Below are positions 34,540 through 44,295 of a stretch of 64,000 nt of DNA, one piece after another. Under the pieces are notes generated by a model. It had not been told where the DNA came from. It ran no database searches and saw nothing but the letters and a program-made list of their open reading frames with translations. Made by a program: the position numbers and the translations under genes. The DNA is taken from assembly GCA_036401375.1 (NCBI GenBank), contig DASWVB010000005.1, forward strand, positions 62,001 through 126,000, read 5' to 3'. Positions within the stretch are counted from its first letter, which is position 1. Each line of letters opens with the position of its first letter. The stretch comes from DASWUZ01 sp036401375 (lineage in GTDB: Bacteria; Acidobacteriota; Terriglobia; Terriglobales; Acidobacteriaceae).

Positions 34540-35691
34540 ATGATCGCAAATAGCATCTCTTATCTTTGGAAGAACCCTGACGCTGCCCACGGATTCACCT
34601 CGGGGGTCTCGCTCCACAGCCACACCAATCAGTCGAAAGAGACTCTCGATTTCCTCGCGAATCTAGGCAATGAGTATCGCTTGATCGGTCGCCTTATCTC
34701 AAAGGCAACACGACGCTGCCAGCAGAAATATAATCTCTCCGTCAACTTCGCTACCAGTTACTGGACTCCGCCCCTTACTCCCCGTCTTGCCTTCGACCTG
34801 GAAAGAGGGCAGATTGAGCGGCTCAATCTGGCGCCGCTAATCTCGATCACCGATCACGACAACATCAATGCCCCCATGCTGCTGCGTACCGTCACCTCGG
34901 CGCGACACATCCCTGTTTCGGTTGAGTGGACAGTGCCGTTCGGAGGCGACCAGGCCTTCCATCTCGGGATTCACAATCTACCCTCTGAGCACGGTGCCGA
35001 ATGGATGCGCATCTTCGCCGACTTTACCGCCGAGCCTTCCAACAATCGCCTGACAGAGATACTCGCCGAGCTTCACCGGCTGCCCAACGTGCTTATCGTC
35101 TTCAATCATCCGATGTGGGACCTTTATCTCGTCGGCGTCGACCGGGCACGCGCGCTGGTGCACGACTTCATGTCGCAAAACAGCACATTCATCCACGCGC
35201 TGGAACTTAACGGGCTGCGTAGCTGGGAAGAAAACCGCCTCGTCAGGCAGATGGCTGCGCGCTGGCAAAAGCTACTCATCTCGGGCGGCGACCGCCACGG
35301 CATGGAGCCGAACGCCAACATCAACCTGACCCAGGCAACCAGCTTCACTGAATTTGTACACGAGGTGCGCTACGAGCATGAGAGCCACGTTCTTTTCATG
35401 CCGCAATACGCCGAGCCCTGGAAGCATCGCATCCTGCAGTCGACCCTCGACGCCGTCCGCGATCATCCCGACTTCCCGCCCGGATCGCGCTTCTGGGATG
35501 AGCGCGTCTTCCACCCGGACGTCAACGGCGTCGTGCGCCCGGTCAGTGAATTGTGGCGTCATGGTCATGCGCCCTTTTACCTCAAATGGGTTATCGATCT
35601 CGTGCGGCTCATGGGCAGCGACCCCGTCTCGATGAGTCTCAGATATGCGTGGGACGAGTCCCGCGAACTTAACTTCGTCCTCGGCGAGTAG
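34540..35691 (+). CDS. PHP-like metal-dependent phosphoesterase
   Basis: Cytosolic protein of 383 residues with PHP-family metal ligands in the right order: H26-x-H28 (SLHSHTN), D105-H106-D107 (ITDHDN), E129, H190 (IVFNHP) and D251-x-H253 (SGGDRHG). PHP proteins hydrolyse phosphate esters (histidinol phosphatase, polymerase domain, 5'-3' exonucleases). Residues 60-100 and the C-terminal 100 residues lack recognisable domains and may form a family-specific extension. ATG 34540 has GGGAG upstream. The next gene, a GT4 glycosyltransferase, starts 60 bp downstream; a paired role is inference. Confidence 0.8.
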   Translation: MIANSISYLWKNPDAAHGFTSGVSLHSHTNQSKETLDFLANLGNEYRLIGRLISKATRRCQQKYNLSVNFATSYWTPPLTPRLAFDLERGQIERLNLAPLISITDHDNINAPMLLRTVTSARHIPVSVEWTVPFGGDQAFHLGIHNLPSEHGAEWMRIFADFTAEPSNNRLTEILAELHRLPNVLIVFNHPMWDLYLVGVDRARALVHDFMSQNSTFIHALELNGLRSWEENRLVRQMAARWQKLLISGGDRHGMEPNANINLTQATSFTEFVHEVRYEHESHVLFMPQYAEPWKHRILQSTLDAVRDHPDFPPGSRFWDERVFHPDVNGVVRPVSELWRHGHAPFYLKWVIDLVRLMGSDPVSMSLRYAWDESRELNFVLGE

Positions 35692-35751
35692 CTGCCTCCC
35701 GGCAAAACGAGCGCCGTACCGGGATCGTGCGCGCGCATACACTTTGAGCAG

Positions 35752-36930
35752 ATGCCCTCGTCTCCCCGCGTCGCGTATTTTCCCGACTCCTTCCACGAGA
35801 TCAACGGAGTGGCGCATACCAGCCGCCACTTTGAAGCCTTCGCCCGCCGCCGTAACCTGCCGTTCCTTATGGTCCGTGCCGGCGATCGTGCGCGGGCTTA
35901 CCTTTCGGACGCGGAGGCAGACAAGGTGGCGAGCCTTGAGCTGCGGCGTGGCCCTCTCTCCTTTGCGCTCGACAAAGATCTTCGCTTCGATCCGGGGTTC
36001 GTGCGCCACATCCCGCTCATCCTCCGCACTGTGCGCGCCTTTCGCCCGGACGTCATTCACATCACCGGCCCCAGCGAGCTGGGCATGATCGGCGCCTGGC
36101 TTGCGCATCACCTCAAGGTGCCGCTGGTCGCGTCCTGGCACACGAATGTGCATGAATATCTCGCGCGCCGCTCGCGCTGGCTGCTCAGCCTGCTGCCCCC
36201 GGCTAACGCCGTCGACGGAGGCAAGCACATCGAGAGCCTTACCCTGGCGGCGACCGCACGTTTCTACCGTCTGGCACGCATTCTCTTTGCGCCAAACGTG
36301 GAGCTGACCGAGTTGCTTGAACGTGCCACCGGCAGACGGTGTTTCCTCATGCCGCGCGGAGTCGATACTCTCCTCTTCTCGCCCGCGCATCGCGATCGGC
36401 CGGCATCCGACACGAGCTTCGTACTTGGCTTTGTGGGGCGCCTTGCCGTCGAGAAGAACGTTGCCCTCCTGGCCGAGGTGCATTGCAAGCTCGTCGGCAT
36501 GGGCCTCGCGAACATTCGATTCAATATCATCGGACAGGGAGCTGAGGAGGCGTGGCTGCGCGACAACATACCCGGAGTCGAGCTGCCCGGCGTGCTCCGC
36601 GGCCCTGACCTCTCACGCGCCTACGCCAACATGGACGTCTTCGTCTTTCCCTCGCACACGGACACCTTTGGCAACGTGATGCTCGAGGCGCTCGCCTCCG
36701 GAGTGCCCGCCGTAGTCACGCCTGATGGCGGTCCGCGCTACATCGTGCGAGAGGGAGAGTCGGGTCGTATAGCGTCCGACGAAAGCTTCGCCGAAGCCGT
36801 AGCCGGAATCCTCAGAGACCCACCGCTCCACGACAAGATGCGGCAAAGCGCCCGCACCCAGGCCCAGGCCGCGTCGTGGGACGCCGTCTTCGAAGGCGTC
36901 TACGCCGCCTACCAAACTGCGCTTAAGTAA
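35752..36930 (+). CDS. GT4 glycosyltransferase
   Basis: GT-B glycosyltransferase of 392 residues, similar to the mannosyltransferases PimB/MgtA. The N-terminal domain starts RVAYFPDSFHEINGVAHTSR (the loop typical of the alpha-mannosyl branch); the C-terminal domain has VGRLAVEKNVALLAEV and FPSHTDTFGNVMLEALASGV with the donor-binding EX7E. It probably transfers a hexose from GDP- or UDP-sugar to a lipid or glycan acceptor. It is in the same orientation as the PHP-like gene and shares its transcript by position. Confidence 0.92.
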   Translation: MPSSPRVAYFPDSFHEINGVAHTSRHFEAFARRRNLPFLMVRAGDRARAYLSDAEADKVASLELRRGPLSFALDKDLRFDPGFVRHIPLILRTVRAFRPDVIHITGPSELGMIGAWLAHHLKVPLVASWHTNVHEYLARRSRWLLSLLPPANAVDGGKHIESLTLAATARFYRLARILFAPNVELTELLERATGRRCFLMPRGVDTLLFSPAHRDRPASDTSFVLGFVGRLAVEKNVALLAEVHCKLVGMGLANIRFNIIGQGAEEAWLRDNIPGVELPGVLRGPDLSRAYANMDVFVFPSHTDTFGNVMLEALASGVPAVVTPDGGPRYIVREGESGRIASDESFAEAVAGILRDPPLHDKMRQSARTQAQAASWDAVFEGVYAAYQTALK

Positions 36931-37097
36931 ACTTTAGCGGAATAACTGCCCTATGTTCGGCCACGCTGCTGGACCAGCTTTGCTGCCGATGTCGTAGCCG
37001 CGCGCGCTACTGGCCGGCACATGCACTCTCACGACCTGTACAGGACCGGAGCTTCTAGACGCGATCAATGAAAATCGGTAATAAATGCGAAATAATA

Positions 37098-38924
37098 TCA
37101 CCGTTGCAGCTGTCCGATATAGACACCGAACGCGGGTAAGTCCACCGCATCGAGTGATGCAGGGTCGCTGCTGCCGGGAGTTTTCATCAGAGTACTGGCC
37201 GGCTGCTTCTTATAGCCTTGAGCAGTTAAATCAAAGGCTACCTTCTGCGGCTGATCTGTGAAATTACACACTACTAGAACAGCTGACTTATCCGGTGCAA
37301 CCCTGATCCACGAAAGCACGTTGTTATCGGTGGTGTTCACCATGACGTTATCCCCGGAATGCAGCGCGGTGTTAGTCCGACGCAGCTCGATGAGCTGCCG
37401 ATACCAGTTCAGCATTGAAGCATGGTCGTCTACCTCGGCCTGCACATTCGTCAGCCGATAACTTGGCGGCACCGGCAGCCAGGGCGACGTGCTCTTCGTG
37501 AAGCCAGCGTTCGCAGTCGCGTTCCATTGCATCGGCGTCCGTTCGCCGTCGCGACCCTTCTCGTTAGGCCAGCCGATCTTGCCGATGGGGTCCTTAACGT
37601 CCTCCTGGCGCAGCGGCGGAGTCGTCTTCATCCCAATCTCGTCGCCGTAGTACATCATCGCCGTGCCGCGCGTCGCGAAGAGCACCGCCGCGATTACCCG
37701 GCCGATGTCCTTGTTGTAGACTCCGTTGCCGAGCACGCCCTGGCCATAGCGGTCCCAGCGCGGGTTATCATGATTGTCAAAGACGAGCAGCGGCTGGGCG
37801 CCGTCGAGCTGCGTCTCCGCCTCATCGATGCGCCGGCGAAAGGTGCCCACATCCATCTTGTTGATCGTGCCGATCTGCATATCCATCGGCAACTCAAGTT
37901 CATCGTTGTGCTTGCCGTACATCACACGCAGCCCCTCGATGCTGCTGATGTAAGTCTCCCCGATGAGCACGCGCTGCCCGGCGTAGCTATCCGTAATCCG
38001 GCGCAGGTCCTTGAGCACGTCGTGCACCTTCGGCTGGAAGCTGGTGCGCGAGTCATCAAGCTTCACGTCGCCATAGGCGTTGATGAGAGGCTTGCCGTCC
38101 GGGCCATTCACAACTCCCTCATCGGTGAGGCCAGGGTCCTCGTAGAGAGTATTGACTGCGTCAAGACGAAAGCCGGCCACACCCTTATTCAGCCAAAAGC
38201 GCGCCACACCGTACATTGCGGCCTTTACCTTCGGGTTCTCCCAGTTGAGGTCTGGCTGCTGAATGTAGAACTTGTGGTAGTAGTACTGGCTCGTCCTGGG
38301 GTCATACTGCCAGGCGGAGTGGCCGAAGTAAGACTCCCAGTTATTCGGTGGCTGGCCGGCCGGCGGCGCACCGGGGACCTTGCCGTCCCGCCACACATAC
38401 CAGTCGCGCCTGGGATTAGTCTTCGAGCTCTCCGAAGCAACAAACCACGGGTGCTTATCGGAGGTGTGGTTGACGACGAAGTCCATCACGATGCGGATGT
38501 TTCGCTTGCGCGCCTCTGCGAGCAGCCGATCGAAGTCGGCCATGGTGCCGTACTGCGGATCGATGGCCTCGTAATTAGAGATGTCGTAGCCGAAGTCGAT
38601 CTGCGGCGATGGATAACATGGCGTGATCCAGATCGCGTCCACCCCCAGCGTCTGGAGGTAGTCGAGGCGGCTGGTAATGCCGTTCAGGTCGCCGACTCCA
38701 TCGCCGTTTGAATCTTGAAAGCTGCGCGGGTAGATCTCATAGATGACCGCATGCTTCCACCAGGGATCGCTCGCTGGCCGTGCACGCCGATGGCTCGCAG
38801 GCACGACGGCTGTGCCATTTGACTTCTGCTGTGGAGCGCTCTCGGCTGCGAGGGTGAACGACCACGATGCGATCAGAGCTGTCAACAGCAGCCGCGTCCC
38901 GAAATCACTCTTCGAAGATATCAA
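37098..38924 (-). CDS. Exported GH13 alpha-glucosidase
   Basis: GH13 enzyme of 608 residues, oligo-1,6-glucosidase/alpha-glucosidase type. After a signal peptide (LLLTALIASWSFTLAAES) come the four conserved regions: DFVVNHTS (148-155), GFRLDAVN with nucleophile Asp255, IGETY with acid/base Glu323, and FDNHDN with Asp386. The Ca-binding DSNGDGVGDL (71-80) marks this subfamily. The start is the TTG at 38924, because AGGAG lies six bases upstream and it directly precedes the signal peptide; the longer frame from 39011 is not. Likely hydrolyses alpha-1,4 or 1,6 glucosides outside the cytosol. Mono-cistronic. Confidence 0.93.
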   Translation of the reverse strand: MISSKSDFGTRLLLTALIASWSFTLAAESAPQQKSNGTAVVPASHRRARPASDPWWKHAVIYEIYPRSFQDSNGDGVGDLNGITSRLDYLQTLGVDAIWITPCYPSPQIDFGYDISNYEAIDPQYGTMADFDRLLAEARKRNIRIVMDFVVNHTSDKHPWFVASESSKTNPRRDWYVWRDGKVPGAPPAGQPPNNWESYFGHSAWQYDPRTSQYYYHKFYIQQPDLNWENPKVKAAMYGVARFWLNKGVAGFRLDAVNTLYEDPGLTDEGVVNGPDGKPLINAYGDVKLDDSRTSFQPKVHDVLKDLRRITDSYAGQRVLIGETYISSIEGLRVMYGKHNDELELPMDMQIGTINKMDVGTFRRRIDEAETQLDGAQPLLVFDNHDNPRWDRYGQGVLGNGVYNKDIGRVIAAVLFATRGTAMMYYGDEIGMKTTPPLRQEDVKDPIGKIGWPNEKGRDGERTPMQWNATANAGFTKSTSPWLPVPPSYRLTNVQAEVDDHASMLNWYRQLIELRRTNTALHSGDNVMVNTTDNNVLSWIRVAPDKSAVLVVCNFTDQPQKVAFDLTAQGYKKQPASTLMKTPGSSDPASLDAVDLPAFGVYIGQLQR

Positions 38925-39057
38925 CCCGCACTCCTGCGCGTGCTCGCTTTGATGCACGTCGCAACATCCTGTCACACCAACGCGTAGAAGGGCAATGAGA
39001 TCCGACGGCAACTCGAAGAAGCGCGGAGAGCAGGCGCCAGCGGCCTCCCCTCTGCGC

Positions 39058-41109
39058 CTATTGTCCCGGTGGATGCAAGAGCATGCTGAGGAAGGCCTTC
39101 TGAAATTCAGGATGAATGGTCTGGCCGAGATGGATCGCGCTGCCGAAGGCCTGCTGTGCCTGAGCCCTCTGGCCTGAGACCATCAGAGCCTGGCCCAGCA
39201 CGGCCTGGATTTCAGCCGAGTCCGGTGCCTGCTTTGCCGCTGCCTGGGCGGCTGCGATCGCCTCCGGCATCCTCCCCATCCGCATGAGACCGACCGCCCC
39301 GGCAGCCTGGCTGTAGGCGGAGAGCAGCGGCACGTGGAACGTGCCTCGATAAGCCATTACCACGTTGCCCGGCTCCGCCTCCGGCCGCAGATGCTGGAAT
39401 TGCTCGTAAGGATTAAGGACGTCAGGTCCCCAGAGTATTCCTTCCAGCTCCGTGCCACTGATGAGGATAGTTCCGGTAATGGTGGACGGCACAGGCACGG
39501 AGGGACCGATGCCAAACAGGGCCCACGCACCGGGCAGCGGCTTGCAGTTGATCCCGTAGTACTGCGGATTGACGAATGGCGAACCTGTGTCAAACCAGCA
39601 GTCCGTTATGTGATTCTGGTCGAGGTAGCGCTTGGTCCACTTGAAGCCCTGGCCCCAATCCGCATTGGAATCCGTGACCATGCGATAGGTGTTGGCCGGC
39701 CCCCCAAAGGCCTCGTTGGAGTAGGCAAGGTAGTCGGGGTAGGCGTGCAAGGTAGACACCACGGCATAGAGTACGAGCAGGGCCAGGCCGATCTTCATCG
39801 CACTCGACCTTCGCGCCAGCTCCCAGCCTGCTGCCGCAGCAAGGATGATGCAGAACGGGTACATCGGCAGGATGTGCCGGACGCCCATGTTCAGCCTCGA
39901 GCTCATGGCCATCAGCAGAAACGTCACCGCAGGGATGACGAGAAATACAAACTCCCGATTACGCCTCCAAAGCCGAGCAAAAGGAACGAGCACCAGCAGC
40001 ACGAGCATGGTTATGGTGCTCTTGACGAGCAGCATCGCCGGGAAAAAGAACCACTGGGCCGTCGAGTAGAGTCTCCCAAAGAGAAACGTCGAACGAGTGC
40101 CCGGTATCTGCAGGATGTCAGCCCATCCATACAGATAGGCTTCAGGGAATAGATGATGACGAGCAAAGAAGCCAAGCAGTGCTCGTTCGGTCCCGCTTGG
40201 AACCGCCGCCATGTACTGTGCCGCTGACGGAATCAGCTGCAGGCTGCCAGGCCGGGCTGCATAGCGGAATCCGTAGAAGGCCCAGAGAATCGTGTAGCCC
40301 ACGATCGCAATTACAAATACTGAGGCGAGCAGCAGCAGCGCTCTCCGCGGCGAAGATGGCAAAAGGCTCCTGCCTTCAACATCCGCCGTTGAACCGCGAA
40401 GCGCCTCACAGATTGCGAGCACCGCAACCATTGGAAGCACAAAAATCCCCGAGTGCTTAGCCGCCAGCGTCAAGCCCACCGCAATCGCGCATACTGCGAG
40501 CCGGCCAGGGGTAGGCCGCTTGCTGAAGCGGTAGAAACTGTAGATAGACAGGAAGAAGAGGCAGGTCAGCGGAACATCAGTCGTAATCAGAACCCCGTTG
40601 GCCAGGATGTTTGGCTCAAAGGCAGTTAGCAGCAGCGCTAGCAGCCCGGCTTCGCGGCCAAACATCTCCGACCCTGCAACGAAGACAAGCATGGCCAGCA
40701 CCAGGGTGAAGAGTGCGACCATAGTTCGGCCACGGCCCAGCAGCGTATCTGCCCCGGGGCCGGGACCGTACAGAAATTGCGCCCCATTGATGAAATCCTG
40801 CGCCTTGAAGTAAGGAATGGGCACGGCCGCCGGCTCCGAGGGGTTGAGCGGCAGCAGCGACAATGCAGCGACCAGCTTGGCCAGCGGAGGATGTTCAGGA
40901 TTGCGTCCAAAATCGCCGTGCTTCAGGTATTCATAGCCGGCAAACAGGTGCGACCCCTCGTCGAAGGTCTGTGACTCCTGCCGCGCGGACAGGTAGAGTT
41001 GGCCCGCGGTAATGAGAAGTAAAGCCCCGACGATCAGACTGCAGGGGCCGCCTCGCAGCCGGGATGAATTTGTCCGAGCCGGATGCTCGGGAGAAGAGCT
41101 GACAGACAA
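39058..41109 (-). CDS. GT-C-type membrane glycosyltransferase with TPR tail
   Basis: Integral membrane protein of about 683 residues, ArnT/PMT-like (dolichyl- or undecaprenyl-phosphate sugar user). A TM segment (LIVGALLLITAGQLYL), then a first periplasmic loop with acidic residues (ESQTFDEGSHLFAGYEYLK, FGRNPEHPPLAKL) typical of GT-C active sites, and more than ten further TM segments follow. A periplasmic domain follows, then two TPR-like helices (IAAAQAAAKQAPDSAEIQAV). The start is uncertain: TTG 41109 has AGGTGA five bases upstream; GTG 41118 is also possible and longer frames overlap hemL. Acceptor unknown. Confidence 0.85.
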   Translation of the reverse strand: MSVSSSPEHPARTNSSRLRGGPCSLIVGALLLITAGQLYLSARQESQTFDEGSHLFAGYEYLKHGDFGRNPEHPPLAKLVAALSLLPLNPSEPAAVPIPYFKAQDFINGAQFLYGPGPGADTLLGRGRTMVALFTLVLAMLVFVAGSEMFGREAGLLALLLTAFEPNILANGVLITTDVPLTCLFFLSIYSFYRFSKRPTPGRLAVCAIAVGLTLAAKHSGIFVLPMVAVLAICEALRGSTADVEGRSLLPSSPRRALLLLASVFVIAIVGYTILWAFYGFRYAARPGSLQLIPSAAQYMAAVPSGTERALLGFFARHHLFPEAYLYGWADILQIPGTRSTFLFGRLYSTAQWFFFPAMLLVKSTITMLVLLVLVPFARLWRRNREFVFLVIPAVTFLLMAMSSRLNMGVRHILPMYPFCIILAAAAGWELARRSSAMKIGLALLVLYAVVSTLHAYPDYLAYSNEAFGGPANTYRMVTDSNADWGQGFKWTKRYLDQNHITDCWFDTGSPFVNPQYYGINCKPLPGAWALFGIGPSVPVPSTITGTILISGTELEGILWGPDVLNPYEQFQHLRPEAEPGNVVMAYRGTFHVPLLSAYSQAAGAVGLMRMGRMPEAIAAAQAAAKQAPDSAEIQAVLGQALMVSGQRAQAQQAFGSAIHLGQTIHPEFQKAFLSMLLHPPGQ

Positions 41110-41236
41110 GGTGGTCACCTCGCGCAGGAAATCGTACCACGCCGACCGGGAAACGCCTTTTGCCTGAACAAGAAAACTCGCCCCGGCCTTTACTGCCAAC
41201 CCCGAGTCTCTCCACCGGCCACTTATACTGGGCAGG

Positions 41237-42574
41237 ATGACCTTGAGTCGACGATCCGAGGCGCCCGCGGACCTCACCCTGACCCGTGACATGCGATCCT
41301 CCCGCCAACTGCAGGCTCGGGCCGAAGCGCTTATTTCTGGCGGGGTCAACTCGCCGGTGCGTGCCTTCCACGCCGTGGGCGGCGAGCCGCCCTTCGTCGC
41401 CCGCGCCGAGGGCGCATACCTGTGGGACGCAGACGGAAATCGCTACATCGACTACTTCGGTTCGTGGGGGCCGATGATCCTCGGCCACGCCTTTCCGCCG
41501 GTCGTCCGCGCCATCCAGCAGGCGGCCACCCGCGGCACCAGCTACGGCGCATCCACCGCCGGCGAAGCGCAGCTTGCCGAGCTGGTCATCGCCGGATATC
41601 CGTCGATCGAAAAGCTTCGCTTCGTCAGCTCCGGAACAGAGGCAACCATGTCCGCCATCCGCCTGGCGCGCGCCTTCACCGGACGCAAGTACATCATCAA
41701 GTTCGAGGGCTGTTACCACGGCCACTCCGATGGGCTGCTGGTCAAAGCCGGCTCCGGCGTCGCCACCTTTGGAGTGCCGGGCTCAGCTGGAGTTCCCGAG
41801 GAGATCGTCCACTTCACGGTGGCACTGCCGTTCAACAATATCGCCGCGGTGGAGGCGGCCTTCGCCCTCCACCGCGGCGAAGTCGCTTGCATCATCGTCG
41901 AGCCGGTTGTTGGGAACGCCGGTTGCATTCCGCCCCAACCGGGCTACCTGCAGGCGCTGCGGCAGATCGTCAGCCGCGAGGGCGCCCTGCTCATCTTCGA
42001 CGAAGTTATGACAGGTTTTCGAGTGGCATACGGCGGAGCACAGCAGCTTTACGGCATCCTTCCCGACCTGACCACGCTGGGCAAGATCATCGGCGGAGGC
42101 CTGCCGTGTGCGGCGTTCGGTGGTCGTGCCGAGATCATGGATTTGCTGGCGCCCCTCGGCCCCGTCTACCAGGCCGGCACGCTCAGCGGAAATCCTTTGG
42201 CGATGGCGGCAGGTATTGCCACGCTGGCGTACCTATCGCAGCATCGGGAGGCTGTTTATTCGCGACTCGAGGCGACGAGCCGCGCCGTCGCCGATGGAGT
42301 AGCTGCCGCCGCTACCGACGCAGGGGTTGTCCTCGTGACCAACCGCGTCGGCCCCATGTGGACCTGGTTCTTCACCTCGAAGCCCGTCACAGACTTTGCC
42401 TCAGCGGCTGCTAGCGACACCGCAGCCTTCGGACGATTCCATCGCGCCATGATGGAGGCTGGCGTATGGCTACCGCCATCGCAGTTCGAAGCGGCATTTC
42501 TGAGCGCCTTGCACAGCGATGCCGAGGTTGCAGCGACAGTCAAAGCAGCGCGAACGGCCTTCCGTTCTCTGTAG
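41237..42574 (+). CDS. hemL: Glutamate-1-semialdehyde 2,1-aminomutase
   Basis: PLP enzyme making 5-aminolaevulinate in haem synthesis (C5 pathway). The PLP-binding Lys283 is in TTLGKIIGGGLP. Other fold-type I motifs are SSGTEATMSAIRLARA, GCYHGHSDG and FDEVMTGFRV. Length 445, normal for the family with a short N-terminal extension; ATG 41291 is an alternative. Divergent from the membrane glycosyltransferase; no other haem gene is adjacent. Confidence 0.96.
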   Translation: MTLSRRSEAPADLTLTRDMRSSRQLQARAEALISGGVNSPVRAFHAVGGEPPFVARAEGAYLWDADGNRYIDYFGSWGPMILGHAFPPVVRAIQQAATRGTSYGASTAGEAQLAELVIAGYPSIEKLRFVSSGTEATMSAIRLARAFTGRKYIIKFEGCYHGHSDGLLVKAGSGVATFGVPGSAGVPEEIVHFTVALPFNNIAAVEAAFALHRGEVACIIVEPVVGNAGCIPPQPGYLQALRQIVSREGALLIFDEVMTGFRVAYGGAQQLYGILPDLTTLGKIIGGGLPCAAFGGRAEIMDLLAPLGPVYQAGTLSGNPLAMAAGIATLAYLSQHREAVYSRLEATSRAVADGVAAAATDAGVVLVTNRVGPMWTWFFTSKPVTDFASAAASDTAAFGRFHRAMMEAGVWLPPSQFEAAFLSALHSDAEVAATVKAARTAFRSL

Positions 42575-42669
42575 CTTTTGAGTTTTTTCGTCCACAGATG
42601 GAGGCAGGAGAATCGGAGAGGGCGGCCTCTTGAGCAGCTTCGAACTTGCGCCTCTCGTCTCCACGCACA

Positions 42670-43398
42670 TCAAGGCACTCCCCAGGCGTCCACGGTGACG
42701 AAGCGGCTGCCTTGCGCCATCAGACGTGGAACCAGCCGTGCCACTGCCGCCAGAGTCGCGCTGCGGTTCTGACCGATGCCAACCTGACCGCCGTCATGTA
42801 GCAGCAGGTTGCTTCCACGTCCGCGCCGTCGGTTTCGGCGAATGACTCCGGCCAGACGCGCCTCGATCCGAGCCGCATCCGCATCTTCTGTCCAGTCAAA
42901 GCCGGTCGCATTCCACAACACGGGCACGAGGCCAAGCTGGCGCGCCTGGCGCAGTACGTCAGGACGCCGCGCTCCGTGCGGCGGGCGGAAGTAGTGCACC
43001 GGTTCGCCTAGAGCGTCTTCCAGTGACGCGTTACAGCCCGCTAACTCAGCCCTCACGCGAGCCGGGGAGCGGAAGACGAGGGCAGGGTGCGTCATGGTGT
43101 GGTTGCCGATCAGGTGGCCCGCGGACCGAACCTGCCTCACGAGGTCAGGGCGCTGCCGCACAAAACGTCCGATCATGAAGAAGGTCGCGCGCACTTCAAA
43201 ACGTGCCAGCAGATCGAGTAAGCGTCCGGTGTAAGGCTCGTTGGGACCATCGTCGAAGGTGAGCGCAATTTCATTCGCATCCCCGCCAGCGACTATCGCC
43301 CGCCCGAAGATTTGGGAGGTCGGCCACATCGCCGCGTAGGCATAGCCACCGGCGCCCAGTGTAGTCCCCGTGACACATGCGGCAATCTCTGGGAACAT
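42670..43398 (-). CDS. NodB-type polysaccharide deacetylase
   Basis: Metal-dependent carbohydrate esterase family 4 protein of 242 residues. The signature motifs are LTFDDGPNEPYTG (D49, D50), NHTMTHP (H100, H104), RPPHGARRPDVL and a C-terminal LLHDGG. An N-terminal hydrophobic segment (GTTLGAGGYAYAAMW) may be a membrane anchor or signal, putting the domain outside the cytosol. CE4 enzymes deacetylate peptidoglycan, chitin or poly-GlcNAc. ATG 43398 is chosen; the longer frame to 43662 runs antisense through the start of the kinase gene. Confidence 0.92.
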   Translation of the reverse strand: MFPEIAACVTGTTLGAGGYAYAAMWPTSQIFGRAIVAGGDANEIALTFDDGPNEPYTGRLLDLLARFEVRATFFMIGRFVRQRPDLVRQVRSAGHLIGNHTMTHPALVFRSPARVRAELAGCNASLEDALGEPVHYFRPPHGARRPDVLRQARQLGLVPVLWNATGFDWTEDADAARIEARLAGVIRRNRRRGRGSNLLLHDGGQVGIGQNRSATLAAVARLVPRLMAQGSRFVTVDAWGVP

Positions 43399-43534
43399 GG
43401 ATTCAAGTCTACCGTCGCGCACCAAAGCATGAACTTGCAGGGCCGCACCAGGGGTGGTATCTTCGTCTTTCCTTCGCTTCAAAGCGTCACACCTATTCTG
43501 CCCCGAAAAACTCTGAGAACGACGTAAAGGAGCG

Positions 43535-44191
43535 ATGGCAAACCTCTTCGAAGCACCTCGATTTATAGCCGTAGACGGCCCTATCCGCGTGGGGAAATCC
43601 ACCCTGGCACGAGTTTTGTCGGAAACCCTGCACGCCCGGCGCATCGCCGAGCCTGAAGACAATCCCTTCCTCGATCGCTTCTACAAGGTAGAGACAGGAG
43701 TGGGCTTTCAGACCCAGATGTGGTTTTTGCTGGAGCGTTTTGAGCAGATGCGTCGCGAAAAGGAGACCGGATTTGAGACCCCGGCCGTCGCCGACTACCT
43801 CTTCGAAAAGGACAAACTCTTTGCCTACATCAATCTCTCGGACGCGGAGCTGGCCCTCTACAACCGCTACTATCAGCAGTTCCGCGAACAGGCGCCCGCG
43901 CCCGACCTGGTCATCTACCTGCAGGCCACCCCCGAGGTGCTCAAGCAGCGGCTAAAACGAAAGGGAGTGCCGGGCGAGCGGGCTATCAGCGACGCATATC
44001 TGAAGCAGGTCGTCGACGCCTACGAACACTTCTTCTTCCACTACACGGCGAGCGATCTACTTGTCGTCAACACGTCCGACATCGACTTTGTAAATAAGAA
44101 TAGCGATCTGCAGCTGCTGCTCAAGCGCCTCTCGGAGCCGATCAAAGGAACGCAATACTTCCTGCCGCTCGGAGCGGGCGCCGCGGAATAG
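43535..44191 (+). CDS. Deoxynucleoside kinase
   Basis: Phosphorylates deoxyadenosine, deoxyguanosine or deoxycytidine for salvage. IAVDGPIRVGKSTLARVL gives the P-loop, EPEDNPFLDRFY is the family substrate-binding strand, and QRLKRKGVPGER the LID arginines. Length 218. AAGGAG occurs just before the start ATG, only two bases away. Divergent from the deacetylase gene. Confidence 0.9.
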   Translation: MANLFEAPRFIAVDGPIRVGKSTLARVLSETLHARRIAEPEDNPFLDRFYKVETGVGFQTQMWFLLERFEQMRREKETGFETPAVADYLFEKDKLFAYINLSDAELALYNRYYQQFREQAPAPDLVIYLQATPEVLKQRLKRKGVPGERAISDAYLKQVVDAYEHFFFHYTASDLLVVNTSDIDFVNKNSDLQLLLKRLSEPIKGTQYFLPLGAGAAE

Positions 44192-44295
44192 CTTCAGACG
44201 CAAAGCGGCCGGTGACCTGCGTCACTCAGCCGCTTCAAACCTGGCGATGAACGGAACAGCGGCGGACCATCATTTCGCGGGTCCGCCGCGCAATT

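Noticed and set aside
35272..36483. 403-codon minus-strand frame
   Set aside because: Antisense to the PHP and GT4 genes, which both have convincing motifs.
37422..38711. 429-codon plus-strand frame
   Set aside because: Antisense shadow of the GH13 gene; no signatures and Arg/His/Val composition typical of antisense frames.
41422..42414. 330-codon plus-strand frame
   Set aside because: Shifted-frame shadow of hemL.
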